Below are positions 48,010-58,763 of a DNA stretch of 64,000 nt, one piece after another. Source of the stretch: Stictocephala bisonia (taxonomy: Eukaryota; Arthropoda; Insecta; Hemiptera; Membracidae); contig JAQJVL010000126.1 in the NCBI GenBank assembly GCA_035578905.1, forward strand, positions 682,001 to 746,000. The letters are read 5' to 3'. The position numbers and the translations under genes were made by a program. Positions within the stretch are counted from its first letter, which is position 1. Each line of letters begins with the position of its first letter. Under the pieces are notes generated by a model. It saw nothing but the letters and a program-made list of their open reading frames with translations, searched no databases and was not told the DNA's origin.

Positions 48010-48215
48010 ACTAGTAACCACGAAATCATTGAATCTAAAGTCACCAATCAGTTTGGCAACTCCCAAACCATCGGATTCGAATGTTCTCAAACTGTGTGAC
48101 GATCTTGAAACCATGGATTCTTAAGTCACTAAGCACTCTGATAACTCTTAAAATCATTAACCTCTAATGTCTACAAACACCCTGACAACAACGAAATCAG
48201 TGATTCGTCTCCAAT
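48010..48215 (+). repeat. Degenerate repeat of about 53 bp, 4 copies
   Basis: Recurring words are ACGAAATCATTGAATCTAAA, AAACCATCGGATTCGAATG, AAACCATGGATTCTTAAG and AAAATCATTAACCTCTAATG, spaced 50-60 bp, each with a CT-GnnAAC sequence between. Diverged and old. Confidence 0.55.
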
Positions 48216-50514
48216 ATTGAACTACCCAAGTATTTCAATCTCGACTCTTACTTATAAAATCATACATATAGTATTTTCAAACAGTAAATAATATGCATAT
48301 GCCATAGATTTCTAGACCAATCTACATAGTTGCATTTGTCTGTCGTATATTTTCCTTTCTATTAAAAATAATAAAATACCACAAGTCAAATTCACGTTAC
48401 AAAGTCGTCCAGTTACACTCAAACACTCCACACAATTACCCTAATTAGGTGCCTGTATCTAACGTGGACTTATAAGGCGAGTATACACCGACCATATCCA
48501 TGTTACTTGTATGATACATTTTCAGACTAAGCCATAAAACCTAGATAACAATCGTTATTGTATGACGATACATTACCTTTAATTATACGTGACACTTTGC
48601 CGAGTTAAAACTCGTTACCAGTGCTTTTTTGGTTGATGAAAGAGTTTCAATACTTGCATCATGATGAAGGCAATTCATCTTTTTTTAAAGTATCTTTCAT
48701 ACTAGATCGTAACGATGCGGAAACAGACATTCCTGTTTATTACGTGCAGATTACTGAATATATTTCTTTCTACTGTTCTTCAAAATTTAAATCCTTAAAA
48801 ATGCAGACATAAGTATTGAGCTTGTGGTACGAACGTAGGCATTTTCCACGTCTCAACAATCTCCCGAGGCGGTGGGATTGTGGGTAGGTCAACCGCAGAC
48901 GGGTGCTTACATAACCTAAAATACCGGACAAGTAAGTCATACATACATAGGTCGGTAGCCATCGATCACTAGAACACCTGTCTCAGACATTCACCGACGT
49001 GATTTATTACTGTACTCTGGGGAGAAAAACTATCAATAAAACTAAGATGATAATGTCATTTCTAATGTATTTCTAGAAAACTAAATTTATTTCTAATGTC
49101 ATTAAAAATTCATTTAGAAGCATTCTTTTTAGTTACTTATAGCAAAATCAATGTTATTGTTTTCAAATATATTAAAATGTGTGAAAGTTCAATTTTGTTA
49201 ATGAGGGTTTTACTGAAACAGCTTCTATCATGAATTCCAAATTACAATTGCCTTCCATATTTGTAGACAGTGGACAAAAATTAGTTCAGATTAGTTCTAA
49301 TATTTTTTTATTTTATACTGAAGAAGGAAATGGGTAGAAAGTTGGGTACATATACCTAGTACAGCCATTTTCTGCTACGCTGTACCTTCATTATAGGTAA
49401 TTTAAGTCAATACATTGAGTAAGCTAGGCCAGTTTTATCGAAAGTCCGTTGTCAAGAGTTTTGTACATTAGGCTCAGTTTCAATGTTAATTATAGTTAGA
49501 TAGGTCGGTTAGTACCGTATATGCAGCAAATTTGTAAGGCGTTTTGTACTGATGCTAGAAAATTACTTAGAAAATCTCGACAAAATGTTTATGAATTTTT
49601 TTAAAAAATAATCTGTTTTGAAAACTAAACAAATTGTATTTTGTTTATCTGTGTACCCAACTGTCATCAAAGTCATTCTTATAAAATAATATACATCATG
49701 TATCGAATGGTGACAAACCTAAAATATCATTACAAATCTGGGTAAACTGGTAATTTTGAAGAAAAAAGCTTTATGACTACTTCTTTTACGATTACATTCC
49801 AATTAGAACGGTTCGATTTAATATCACCTAATAAATACAGAAACTAATCCGATAAAACAAGATTATTAGTGTAAATTTAGTTATTTTGACATTTAACGAC
49901 ATTTTTATGGTAATAGATGACGAGGAAGGCAGCTTTCATCTTGATTAGTATGAAGCCTTATGCGGTACCTCGGACGTGTCTTCCAGGAACGATGTTCCGA
50001 GATTGACTTAAGGCTTTTGACATATGCGGTCAGTCGGATGGGATGTTGGGGGGAGGGGATATCGGATTGCTTGGAGGGAGGATGGATGTTGTGGGGCCTA
50101 CCAGGTAGACTGCCGCATTCCTCAGAGGACCTTTCTGCTCAAGGCACCGCCACCTCTGAGAGAACAGCTGAAAAAATATTCTACAACTTGCTTGCAAACT
50201 TAAGAAATACTTTTCCAGTTTGTACCATTGCTTTTAATGTGTAAAATACATTCTGTGATTGTTTAAAACCATCAATATTCATCATTTAAGGGTAATTTAA
50301 CAACTTATAAACATAAAGAGCTAATTACATTGGATATACATCTGATTTAAGTTTGCCGTTCCACCAATATAAATCATGAAGTCCAAAGTTTGACGGTTGA
50401 AATTTAAAGATATCTTTGGAAGCACAACATCAAGAAACTCAAATATTTTATAAACCTTTAATGATTATTAAAATATTTCTTCGAGTTGAAGTTGTAGTTG
50501 ACAGTTCTTCTCCG
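48216..50514. other. AT-rich; GC-richer patches at 48850-48910 and 49965-50160
   Basis: The second patch is spanned by a 94-codon + ORF (49960-50244) rich in Gly/Trp with no domain, signal or splice support. Not called as a gene. Confidence 0.4.
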
Positions 50515-50690
50515 AAACACTGGTTAGATCGACTTACAAGAAGTATATAAGAGGTGGGAGGGAGTAGTTCATTGGTGAGTCTTTCCCTCTATCACAAGTT
50601 AGATCGACTTGCAAAAAAATCTAGGATGTGAAAGGGTTGGTGATAGATTATTCCTCAAACACTAGTTAGACCGACTTCCAAGGACAATTT
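50515..50690 (+). repeat. Short degenerate repeat of GTTAGATCGACTT
   Basis: CTGGTTAGATCGACTTACAA (50521), CAAGTTAGATCGACTTGCAA (50597) and CTAGTTAGACCGACTTCCAA (50661), spaced 64-76 bp. Confidence 0.7.
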
Positions 50691-50739
50691 ATTCTCCAGC
50701 AGTTCCAGTAGTGGAGGTTAGGTGCTAAGCAACGTCGTA

Positions 50740-51170
50740 TCTGCCAATTAGGAAGCTGTTGATGCTATCGGACCCTCTCATGTACCAATTATTTTCAATA
50801 AGTAACGACAGAGGCCGGAGGTCACATCTAATAAGTGTGGTTTCAATAGATAGAGTGCGCACGGCACGCTGATCCGCCACGCCGTCCGTCTTCTTAATAG
50901 ACTTCTGGACCCGAGAGTGGAGGCCCTTGAGGGAACACTCGTATGAGTTTATTTTATCGACCGCAAGTTGGAACATAACCTTCATCAAACATTGGCATAG
51001 TGATATAGTGCATAACTTAAGCACCTCAGTCAATTTGTCTACTGGACAATCTACCTTCAGTTCTTGGAAATTAGCCGTTAGGCATCGTCTTCATTCAGTA
51101 CATACATACGTACGTTTTTAAACATGCCGGCACGCACTGATATCAGTCTTGTGGTCGATCGATAGAACCG
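50740..51170. promoter_or_regulatory. GC-richer unique block, candidate regulatory element
   Basis: Contains GCACGGCACGCTGATCCGCC, TTATTTTATCGACCGCAAG (Caudal-like and Runt-like words) and CGTACGTACG-like text near 51100. It is open on both strands but without a domain. Function inferred only from composition. Confidence 0.2.
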
Positions 51171-51779
51171 AACTGCCCAGCATTATTTATAAATAATACT
51201 ATAAATTGAAAGATATTTAACACGTGAAATATTAAATATTCCAAGTAAAGTTTTTGAACGATCTATTCAGAAAACAGAATTTTTAAAAGGTGTCTCAACT
51301 TTTTTTATATGTGTTTATGGAAGTTTTAATCTGTGCAGGATAGATTAAATCCTGCATCCACACTCGTGAGCAATCTACCTAATATTCTGTCGGTAGACGC
51401 CCAGATCTGTGTTATTGTTAAAAGTGATTCATAGTTGTGTTGGTCTATGACATCAAGGATCAACTTACAGATCAAGAAATTATGTCGGTTTTGCTTTTTA
51501 CTTTATAATTTTTTTTAATTGTTTTGTTTGAGAAAAGCTATATGTTAAACATATAGACTTATTCATTTCGTCTTAATTTCGTCTACCTCGCAAAAATTGA
51601 TTTAGTGTCCATTGTCAACAGTCTCTTAAATTCGCTAAAAACTTCCTTAAAAGACGCCTGATTTCCAATTGAAAGAAATTTTCTCTTTCAACTTGGATTT
51701 GAACTTACAAGTGCCATCAAATAGAATGTCCGATGATTTAAATTTGCCTAACTTGTTTATGCGATGCCACCTTTATCAT
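51171..51779. other. AT-rich, no feature
   Basis: Nothing recognised. Confidence 0.4.
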
Positions 51780-52110
51780 CTGCTTCATCTCTTCCTTCCC
51801 TGTGACACACCTCTCTCCCTGAGCCGCTTATCTTGAGCCAGATTAAAATATTGATTTACTTAACTCCCCTTGGCCTGGAAGAGCTCAGGTTTCTGCAGGC
51901 CAACATGTGGGCGGGCAGTGCTTCGTGCAATTCGGATTAATCGCAAGCGTAGCTCTGTGATTACTCTCCCACCCACAATCGAGCATATACGATTGATTGT
52001 AAATCAATTAAAACTCAAATGGTGTTAACTATTCAATTTAATTAACGGACCAATTATTAGACGGTCGAATGAGAAAGGCAAGGATCTATTTGACACACGC
52101 TTTGCTGATG
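51780..52110. promoter_or_regulatory. Candidate enhancer-like island with GGATTA and TAAT motifs
   Basis: Unique sequence with GGGCGGGCAGTGCTTCGTGC, TTCGGATTAATCGCAAGC (Bicoid/Orthodenticle-type GGATTA core), GATTGTAAATCAATTAAAAC and TTCAATTTAATTAACGGACC. Dense homeodomain-type cores in GC-richer, repeat-free DNA resemble conserved non-coding elements near developmental genes. No ORF. Confidence 0.35.
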
Positions 52111-52742
52111 CGATCTAGTTGAATCGCTTATTTTTTCTAGTCCTATTTGTTTTTTTTTTTTTTTTATTTTAACTTTTGTGAATTCCTGTTTTCAATTTGA
52201 GAAAGTTAATCTTTAAATATGTAAAACGTTATGCTTAAATTTAAAATATCTAATCAGTTTGCGCAGTCAATAAAAATTAAATTATAGTTGTGACAGTACA
52301 CAATGACGATGTTATTCGAGTTTATGTGTAACTTTGTCTCTCCAATGACCCATTTTTTTTTCTATGTGTAAGTTTACTCCTCCTCCAATGACCGATCTTC
52401 AGTTAATTACTGTTGTTACTGGATATTAATTGGTTCATAGTAGCTTACCATTAAAAAAATAAATAAATAAAATAAAAATAAATAAATAAAATGACTGCTG
52501 GGTCAAACGCTGCCTGTCTCATTTAATGTTCTTGAAATACATTAACACTTTAAATTTTTAATTTGTAGTTTTAACTGTACTAATGATTGTTATTGTGCAT
52601 CAGAGGTACTCTTGTAATGGATATAAAGCGTGGAATCAAGTCTCCATAATATTTAAATGATGATGATTAATTGCAAACAATTGAACTTCGCGAAACAACA
52701 TTTTAATATAGTACACATTCAAACATTACATGATCAATTTCA
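52111..52742. other. AT-rich with T run and AAAT microsatellite
   Basis: A T run at about 52150-52166 and an AAATA-rich tract at 52453-52491. No gene. Confidence 0.6.
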
Positions 52743-53080
52743 GGGGGTAGTGGAAAAGTAGCCTCTGGAAAAGTACCTCCCCAGCAACTACCTATGTCAC
52801 TTTGACGTCACTAAAACGTTATTTGGACAGCTGACAAAAGTGGTGTCTGTAACTGGAATGGTATCCCCCGCGGCCAATCTTGTAAACTTGCTGAGTGTAA
52901 TTATATAGCCTAATATAAATTTATAATCAAATACGGCGAGTTTTGATCTGATTGATGGGATTGGAAAAGTACTCCCCACTACCAATCTAGTAAACTCGCT
53001 GAATGTAATAATATAGCCTAATATAAATTTATAATAAAATACGGTGAGTTTTGATCGGATTGATGGCATTGGAAAAGTAC
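52743..53080 (+). repeat. 108-bp tandem repeat with GGAAAAGTACC words
   Basis: CAATCTTGTAAACTTGCTGA (52875) and CAATCTAGTAAACTCGCTGA (52983) define a 108-bp period, both continuing TATAGCCTAATATAAATTTA and ending GATGGnATTGGAAAAGTAC. GGAAAAGTAC-type words also occur at about 52752-52780 and again outside the far arm at 57327-57362 in the same orientation. Confidence 0.8.
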
Positions 53081-53129
53081 CCCTCCGGCCGGTTGTGTAC
53101 GGGGTGGAAAGGTACGTCTCATGTTACTA

Positions 53130-53420
53130 GCGCGCGTGTTAGAAGCGCACAAGGGCCAAAGCATGTTAGGAGCGTACAACCCTTCTACCTCAAGCCCGGA
53201 GGGTGTTAGAAGCGCACAAGGGCCAAAGCATGTTAGGAGCGTACAACCCTTCTACCTGTAGCCCGGAGGGTGTTAAACGCGCACAAGGGCCAAAGCATGT
53301 TAGGAGCGCACAACCCTTCTACCTGTAGCCCGGAGGGTGTTAAACGCGCACAAGGGCCAAAGCATGTTAGGAGCGCACAACGCTTCTACCTCAAGCCCGG
53401 AGGGTGTTAGAAGCGCACAC
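53130..53420 (+). repeat. 67-bp tandem repeat, about 4 copies, in the left arm
   Basis: Unit: GTGTTAGAAGCGCACAAGGG, CCAAAGCATGTTAGGAGCG, then CACAACCCTTCTACC and AGCCCGGAGG. The right arm holds essentially one copy, so expansion occurred after the arms formed. Confidence 0.9.
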
Positions 53421-53725
53421 GAGGGTCCAATCTGACCTGCCGGCGATCCAGTATAATCCCCTGGTCATAAATCGATTATACAAGGTTGAGTGAACATACA
53501 AGTTCAAATTGAACCATTTTTTAAATTGAAAATGTCATTAAAAATAAACGTGACAAATTAAAAAGTAATATTATTTAATTATGTTTTTATTCCAGTACAA
53601 TGTGACAATTTTAAGTGTTTTAATCCCAAGTTAAGGAGCACATGTTTAGTAACATTTAATTCAAGGCATTGAGTGTAATTATCAGCAACAATTAATAATA
53701 TACTAGTTTATACGTGATAAAACAC

Positions 53726-54589
53726 GTGTTGGGCCCAACAAATATTAACTTAATTAATATTAATGCAATCTTTATTTTAATGATAGTTTGATATGTTATT
53801 ATTAGAATAAAAAAAACATTAATTTGAAAGATTAAAAAGTTTCTTTTTAAGATAACATTTGAACACAGTTTAAATTGTTAAATGCTTACTTGAAAATAAT
53901 ATATTACTGTAAACAAAATATGTACAGATGCAGACATAAGTAATATTGTTGCCACGCGTGGCGCAGGTATCGTAGGCAATAGGTTGTGTTCTTAGTTCTA
54001 TCATTCCGATATTGCGTCCACACAAATGATTCCTATCGTTGTGGGGACTACTAGAGAAACCTGGGGTGTCTGTTTTGGATGGTGGCAAGGATTCAGAATG
54101 ATGTACAGGGAAGAGAATTCAATAAGCCAAGTATCAAAACTACGTGGTTCGGATTCCACGCTAATTTGCAACATAGTTCCCCGGCTATTGGGCTGTTAAT
54201 AAATGGTCTTCTGAACATAAGTCTATTTCAGTTTTTAACCAGACTATATGTAATTCATATTCATTCTGCATTCATGTAAGAATTCATATTTTCCCTAAAA
54301 TATACTCAAGCTGTATTGGCGTCTCATATCTTAATAATATTAGGTACAACCGTTTATATTGTATAGCACAGCGTGGGTTGTACCACTGTATTTATTAAAT
54401 AAAACGCAAATAAAATGTATGAACATAGCTACATTTTCTATTATAGTGGCATGTGTTATTCTTAAAAAACTTATTTTACATTTTGACATTTAGACCAACA
54501 ATGAATTCTGTTAGAATATTTTATTCTTTAGATTTCATTCTTTAGATTTGTAACTAGACTTGGAAGTAACGTTTCAATTGAATGTCTGA
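53726..54589. other. AT-rich interior; holds GTGGTTCGGATTCCACG
   Basis: At about 54144-54170, ACGTGGTTCGGATTCCACGC resembles the motif at 31.48 and 34.41 kb. The ORFs here (66-72 codons) have no domain. Confidence 0.4.
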
Positions 54590-54800
54590 AGCCAATGCTG
54601 CTATATTCTCGGCCGTAGAACGTTTGGCACACATTTTTGGCCGATTTGGAATGGCACTTTTGGCACAGTCATTAGAGGGGATTAAGAAGGGTCAACCTGT
54701 AAGTTTCAGAAAGGCACGTTTGGCACACACCGCCCGGCCAGGTAGTAGCAGCCAGGTGGCCAAAATGCGGGAAAATGGGAACTTTTTTGCCCCCGCAAAT
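54590..54800 (+). repeat. Inner inverted repeat, left arm
   Basis: GAACGTTTGGCACACATTTT, TTTTGGCACAGTCATTAGAG and AGGGTCAACC are matched in inverted order at about 55390-55585 (AAAATGTGTGCCAAACGTCC, TCTAATGATTGTGCCAAAAC, GTTGACCCTA). Divergence is perhaps a quarter of positions. An 81-codon ORF here (54582-54827) is not thought to be a gene. Confidence 0.7.
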
Positions 54801-54831
54801 TTCCTGCTGTGGTGCTTATTGAAGTAAGCAA

Positions 54832-54868
54832 CTAACCTAACCTAACCTAACCTAACCTAACCTAACCT
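54832..54868 (-). repeat. CCTAA telomere-like block 1
   Basis: About seven perfect CTAAC/CCTAA units, the insect telomere motif read on the minus strand as TTAGG. Confidence 0.95.
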
Positions 54869-55037
54869 GCGGTAGATCACAGCTGCTACCCAGGTAGATC
54901 ACGGATGCTACCCGAGTAGATCACGGCTGCTACCCAAGTAGATCACGGATGCTACCCGAGTAGATCACGGCTGCTACCCAAGTAGATCATGGATGCTACC
55001 CAATTGGAACACGGATGCTACCCAAATAGATCATGAT
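54869..55037 (+). repeat. 22-bp repeat array 1
   Basis: Alternating GTAGATCACGGCTGCTACCC and GTAGATCACGGATGCTACCC units, ending with a distinctive CAATTGGAACACGGATG and AAATAGATCATGAT. Confidence 0.92.
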
Positions 55038-55094
55038 CTAACCTAACCTAACCTAACCTAACCTAACCTAACCTAACCTAACCTAACCTAACCT
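55038..55094 (-). repeat. CCTAA telomere-like block 2
   Basis: About eleven perfect CCTAA units joining the two 22-bp arrays. Confidence 0.95.
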
Positions 55095-55307
55095 GCGGTA
55101 GATCACAGCTGCTACCCAGGTAGATCACGGATGCTACCCGAGTAGATCACGGCTGCTACCCAAGTAGATCACGGATGCTACCCGAGTAGATCACGGCTGC
55201 TACCCAAGTAGATCACGGATGCTACCCGAGTAGATCACGGCTGCTACCCAAGTAGATCACGGATGCTACCCAATTGGAACACGGATGCTACCCAAATAGA
55301 TCATGAT
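55095..55307 (+). repeat. 22-bp repeat array 2
   Basis: Same unit order as array 1 with the same start (GCGGTAGATCACAGCTG) and end, but 44 bp longer, i.e. two more units. Blocks 54832-55037 and 55038-55307 are therefore a higher-order duplication. Confidence 0.92.
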
Positions 55308-55330
55308 CTAACCTAACCTAACCTAACCTA
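55308..55330 (-). repeat. CCTAA telomere-like block 3
   Basis: Four to five CCTAA units closing the central array, before the inner right arm. Confidence 0.92.
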
Positions 55331-55389
55331 GTGAGGTTTAAATTTAAAAATTTGTTATATCACGGGCAAATGACTGCCACGCAGAGTTG

Positions 55390-55585
55390 ACGGGAATAAT
55401 AAAATTCCCGTTTTCCCTCGTTCGATGGCGTCTACCTGGTCGAGCGACTGTGAAAAACATGCCTTTTCCAAGCAGGCGAGTTGACCCTACTTATTCCGCT
55501 CTAATGATTGTGCCAAAACTGCCATGGGCAGAAGGTCCAAAAATGTGTGCCAAACGTCCGATCCCCATATTCTCACCCTTAAACT
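55390..55585 (-). repeat. Inner inverted repeat, right arm
   Basis: Inverted partner of 54590-54800. The 66-codon + ORF at 55387-55587 is the shadow of this repeat. Confidence 0.7.
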
Positions 55586-56429
55586 AGTTCATTTAGTCAT
55601 ACTTACAGGAATGCTCTACCAGGTAGTTGTCAGGTAAATCTGAAGGATGATGACTCCTTTGGTATCCCCAGTACTTTTAGATGAGGAACTTCTTTTGGAA
55701 AGTTGCAATTGATACATCCGACAAATACGTGCCTAAGTGATATTGGGAAACACCTGTATCCATGACCTTTTCATATTATAATATACGGCCAATGAAAAGA
55801 ACCAAACGGGTAATAAAAGAACCACATGTTTAGTATAAATTTATGTCAGTAGTCACCTGATTGTGTTTAGAGTCAAGCAAAACTAGATTATTAAATTTAA
55901 CCTTAATATCAATAATCAAATAAGTAAGTATTTATTATTAACAAACACGTCTAATACAGTAATTAGGTAATAGCATTTTGACAATAATGTAATTAAAACA
56001 ATTTTCTAACTATTCTCCAACATTTTCCACCAAATGATCGCATGCTGTAAAATATAAAAAATTGGGCGTGAACAGGCCGAAAGGCAGGATATATCACAGG
56101 GTGACACAGGATCTGTAAATTTGAGGTAGGTAATAATGGATCTAATTAGTATATGATTATAACACATTCCAGTAATACCCAAGCGGCCGGCTCAAGAGAT
56201 GTTAATTTCTTTTAAAAAAATAAAATAAATAACAATATTTTCTAAATATTATTTTAGTTTGCAACATTTTGTAATCCTAAATGTAAAAACATCACAATGC
56301 ATTTTTACTATAGTCTCTCAATAACAATAATAAAAATAACAGATATAACAATACGTAAAATAAAAAATATAATAATATTTAAAATTAGAATTATATATAA
56401 TACCAACTAAGTTTAAAGTAACGTCACAC
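55586..56429. other. AT-rich interior of the large element
   Basis: Nothing recognised except a GC-richer string GGGCGTGAACAGGCCGAAAG near 56064. Confidence 0.4.
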
Positions 56430-56686
56430 TTGCTGTCACGTATAAACTACGTTATTAGTTGTTGCTGATAATTACACTCAATGCCTGGAATTAAATGTTA
56501 CAAAACATGCGCTCCTTAACTTGGGATTAAAACACTTAAAATTGTCGTATTGAACTGAGACAAAAACATAATTAAATAATGTTACTTTCTCATTTGTCGC
56601 GTTTATGTGTAGTTAAATTTTCAATCTAAAATGTTTAAATTTGAACTTGTATGTTCACTCAACCTTGTATAAGTACCACTGTACTT

Positions 56687-56779
56687 GTATGGGTGGGAGG
56701 GTGGGTCTATACCACTTTACTTGTATGGGTGGGAGGGTGGGTCTATACCACTGTACTTGTATGGGTGGGAGGGTGGGTA
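56687..56779 (+). repeat. 36-bp G-rich minisatellite, locus 3
   Basis: Nearly three units of TACCACTGTACTTGTATGGG then TGGGAGGGTGGGTCTA. It lies in the segment present only in the right arm. Confidence 0.9.
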
Positions 56780-56836
56780 ACTAAAAGTTTTGTAGTTTTC
56801 TGAAAGAATTTCCAGTAGCCACTGAGCACAAAACTT

Positions 56837-57172
56837 TCAGTAGCCTAACTTGTCAGTCACTACCTCGTACAAAACAGTCCTGGAAATTTGTATAAATTCT
56901 TCCGAAAGTTCTGAGCTGGTGAAGCCTCTGTTGTTACGAATTTTTGCATTTATCTTCTCAACTAGATCATCAGTGACCACAGACGACCTGTTGACATGTG
57001 TTCTGCGACTTTTAAACATGCGAAACCATTCCTGAACAACTCCTGCATTCATTACATTTGACTCATACACAGCACAAAGTTTTCTATGAATTGCTGCTGC
57101 CGAATACTGTTTAGCTACGAAAAATGTAATGATAGAACACACTCCACACTTCGCAGGAATTTTTAAAAACAA
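56837..57172 (-). pseudogene. N-terminal HTH fragment of a mariner-like (SETMAR-type) transposase
   Basis: A 111-codon minus-strand ORF. Recognisable pieces are SAAAIHRKLCAVYESNVMN, VVQEWFRMFKSRRTHVN, SSVVTDDLVEKINAKIRNNR, FTSSELSEEFIQISRTVLYE and VVTDKLGY. Known: mariner-family transposases begin with a paired HTH whose text runs similarly (A-EI---L--VYG---M, V--W---FK-GRT, V-DE-R-GRPS-V). Here the D-E--GRP linker is shortened between RRTHVN and SSVV, and the DDE catalytic domain is entirely missing, so it is a relic. It sits in the arm-specific insertion of the large foldback. Confidence 0.75.
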
Positions 57173-57331
57173 ACCATAAATATGACCAGGGGATTATACT
57201 GGACCGCCGGCAGGTCAGATTGGACCCTCGTGTGCGCTTCTAACACCCTCCGGGCTACAGGTAGAAGGGTTGTGCGCTCCTAACATGCGTTAACCCTTGT
57301 GCGCTTCTTACACGTGCGCGCTAGTAATACG

Positions 57332-57782
57332 GAATCGGAAAAGTAGTCCCTGGAAAAGTACCCCCCCCCCTGGTCTGCCTCGGCCTTGAGATTGTCGCAG
57401 CCAAGTTGCAGGCGTTTGAAATCTACTGGTTGTGTACTGTAGTTTTGAAGGTCTATAATTTATTTATCAACACACATAAACAATGTTGGTGAATCTATGT
57501 AAATTAATTTCACTATTAAACGTTTATCAAACGTATTAATATTTTATACAGTGAGACAGAAAACAGAACCGGTAACGTCGTACCGAGTTTTTTCATTATA
57601 ATTTTTTGTGTATCCTAGGAGACGAATCTTATTCCACGTATTTTTCTTAATACTCCTTGATATTTGGTCGACTTCAACATATTTTTCCTTCTTTTCTCAG
57701 GCTGAAAACCCAATTCTACTGGCATTGGCTTGACCTTTATTTCTTCTGCGTCTTCTTTAATTTTATCAATGAATAGTTAAAC
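57332..57782. other. C run and unassigned sequence
   Basis: GGAAAAGTAGTCCCTGGAAA and a run of about 10 Cs (57360-57370) match the outer edge of the left side in direct orientation. The rest is AT-rich without a gene. Confidence 0.4.
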
Positions 57783-58763
57783 GTTTGGATATGAATTCAT
57801 ACAGGTCAAGTTATTTAGTTTGGATATGAATTCATACAGGTCAAGCTATTTAGTTTGGATATGAATTCATACAGGTCAAGTTATTTAGTTTGGATATGAA
57901 TTCATACAGGTCAAGTTATTTAGTTTGGATATGAATTCATACAGGTCAAGTTATTTAGTTTGGATATGAATTCATACAGGTCAAGTTATTTAGTTTGGAT
58001 ATGAATTCATACAGGTCAAGTTATTTAGTTTGGATATGAATTCATACAGGTCAAGTTATTTAGTTTGGATATGAATTCATACAGGTCAAGTTATTTAGTT
58101 TAGATATGAATTCATACAGGTCAAGTTATTTAGTTTGGATATGAATTCATACAGGTCAAGTTATTTAGTTTGGATATGAATTCATACAGGTCAAGTTATT
58201 TAGTTTGGACATGAATTCATACAGGTCAAGTTATTTAGTTTGGATATGAATTCATACAGGTCAAGTTATTTAGTTTGGATATGAATTCATACAGGTCAAG
58301 TTATTTAGTTTGGATATGAATTCATACAGGTCAAGTTATTTAGTTTGGATATGAATTCATACAGGTCAAGTTATTTAGTTTGGATATGAATTCATACAGG
58401 TCAAGTTATTTAGTTTGGATATGAATTCATACAGGTCAAGTTATTTAGTTTGGATATGAATTCATACAGGTCAAGTTATTTAGTTTGGATATGAATTCAT
58501 ACAGGTCAAGTTATTTAGTTTGGATATGAATTCATACAGGTCAAGTTATTTAGTTTGGATATGAATTCATACAGGTCAAGTTATTTAGTTTGGATATGAA
58601 TTCATACAGGTCAAGTTATTTAGTTTGGATATGAATTAATACAGGTCAAGTTATTTAGTTTGGATATGAATTCATACAGGTCGTTATTTAGTTTGGATAT
58701 GAATTCATACAGGTCAAGTTATTTAGTTTGGATATGAATTCATACAGGTCACGTTATTTAGTT
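57783..58763 (+). repeat. 35-bp satellite, about 28 copies, nearly identical
   Basis: Unit: GTTTGGATATGAATTCATAC then AGGTCAAGTTATTTA. Only a handful of single-base variants (TAGATATG, GGACATG, AATTAATAC, GGTCAAGCTA) and one small deletion near 58681. Each unit contains the palindrome ATGAATTCAT. Confidence 0.97.

Larger units (their letters stand above)
53122..57331. mobile_element. Large foldback or composite element of about 4.2 kb
   Basis: The left arm, 53122-53725, begins TTACTAGCGCGCGTGTTAGA. The right arm, about 56430-57331, ends as its reverse complement (ACGTGCGCGCTAGTAATA). Shared landmarks in inverted order are the AGCGCACA/CCCGGAGGGTGTTAGAAG repeat, GGGTCCAATCTGACCTGCCG, CCAGTATAATCCCCTGGTCA, CAAGGTTGAGTGAACATACA, TTTTAATCCCAAGTTAAGGA and GAGTGTAATTATCAGCAACA. 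The right arm has an extra segment of about 495 bp (about 56684-57178). Inside lies a second, diverged inverted pair around telomere-like arrays. No intact transposase. Confidence 0.75.

Noticed and set aside
49960..50244. 94-codon ORF in a GC-richer patch
   Set aside because: No domain, signal peptide, splice pair or homologous-looking motif.
54832..55330. Chromosome end (telomere)
   Set aside because: CCTAA blocks are short, interrupted and flanked by more than 8 kb of sequence on the distal side; interstitial.
57783..58763. CRISPR-like array
   Set aside because: Units are head to tail without unique spacers, in eukaryotic DNA; it is a satellite.
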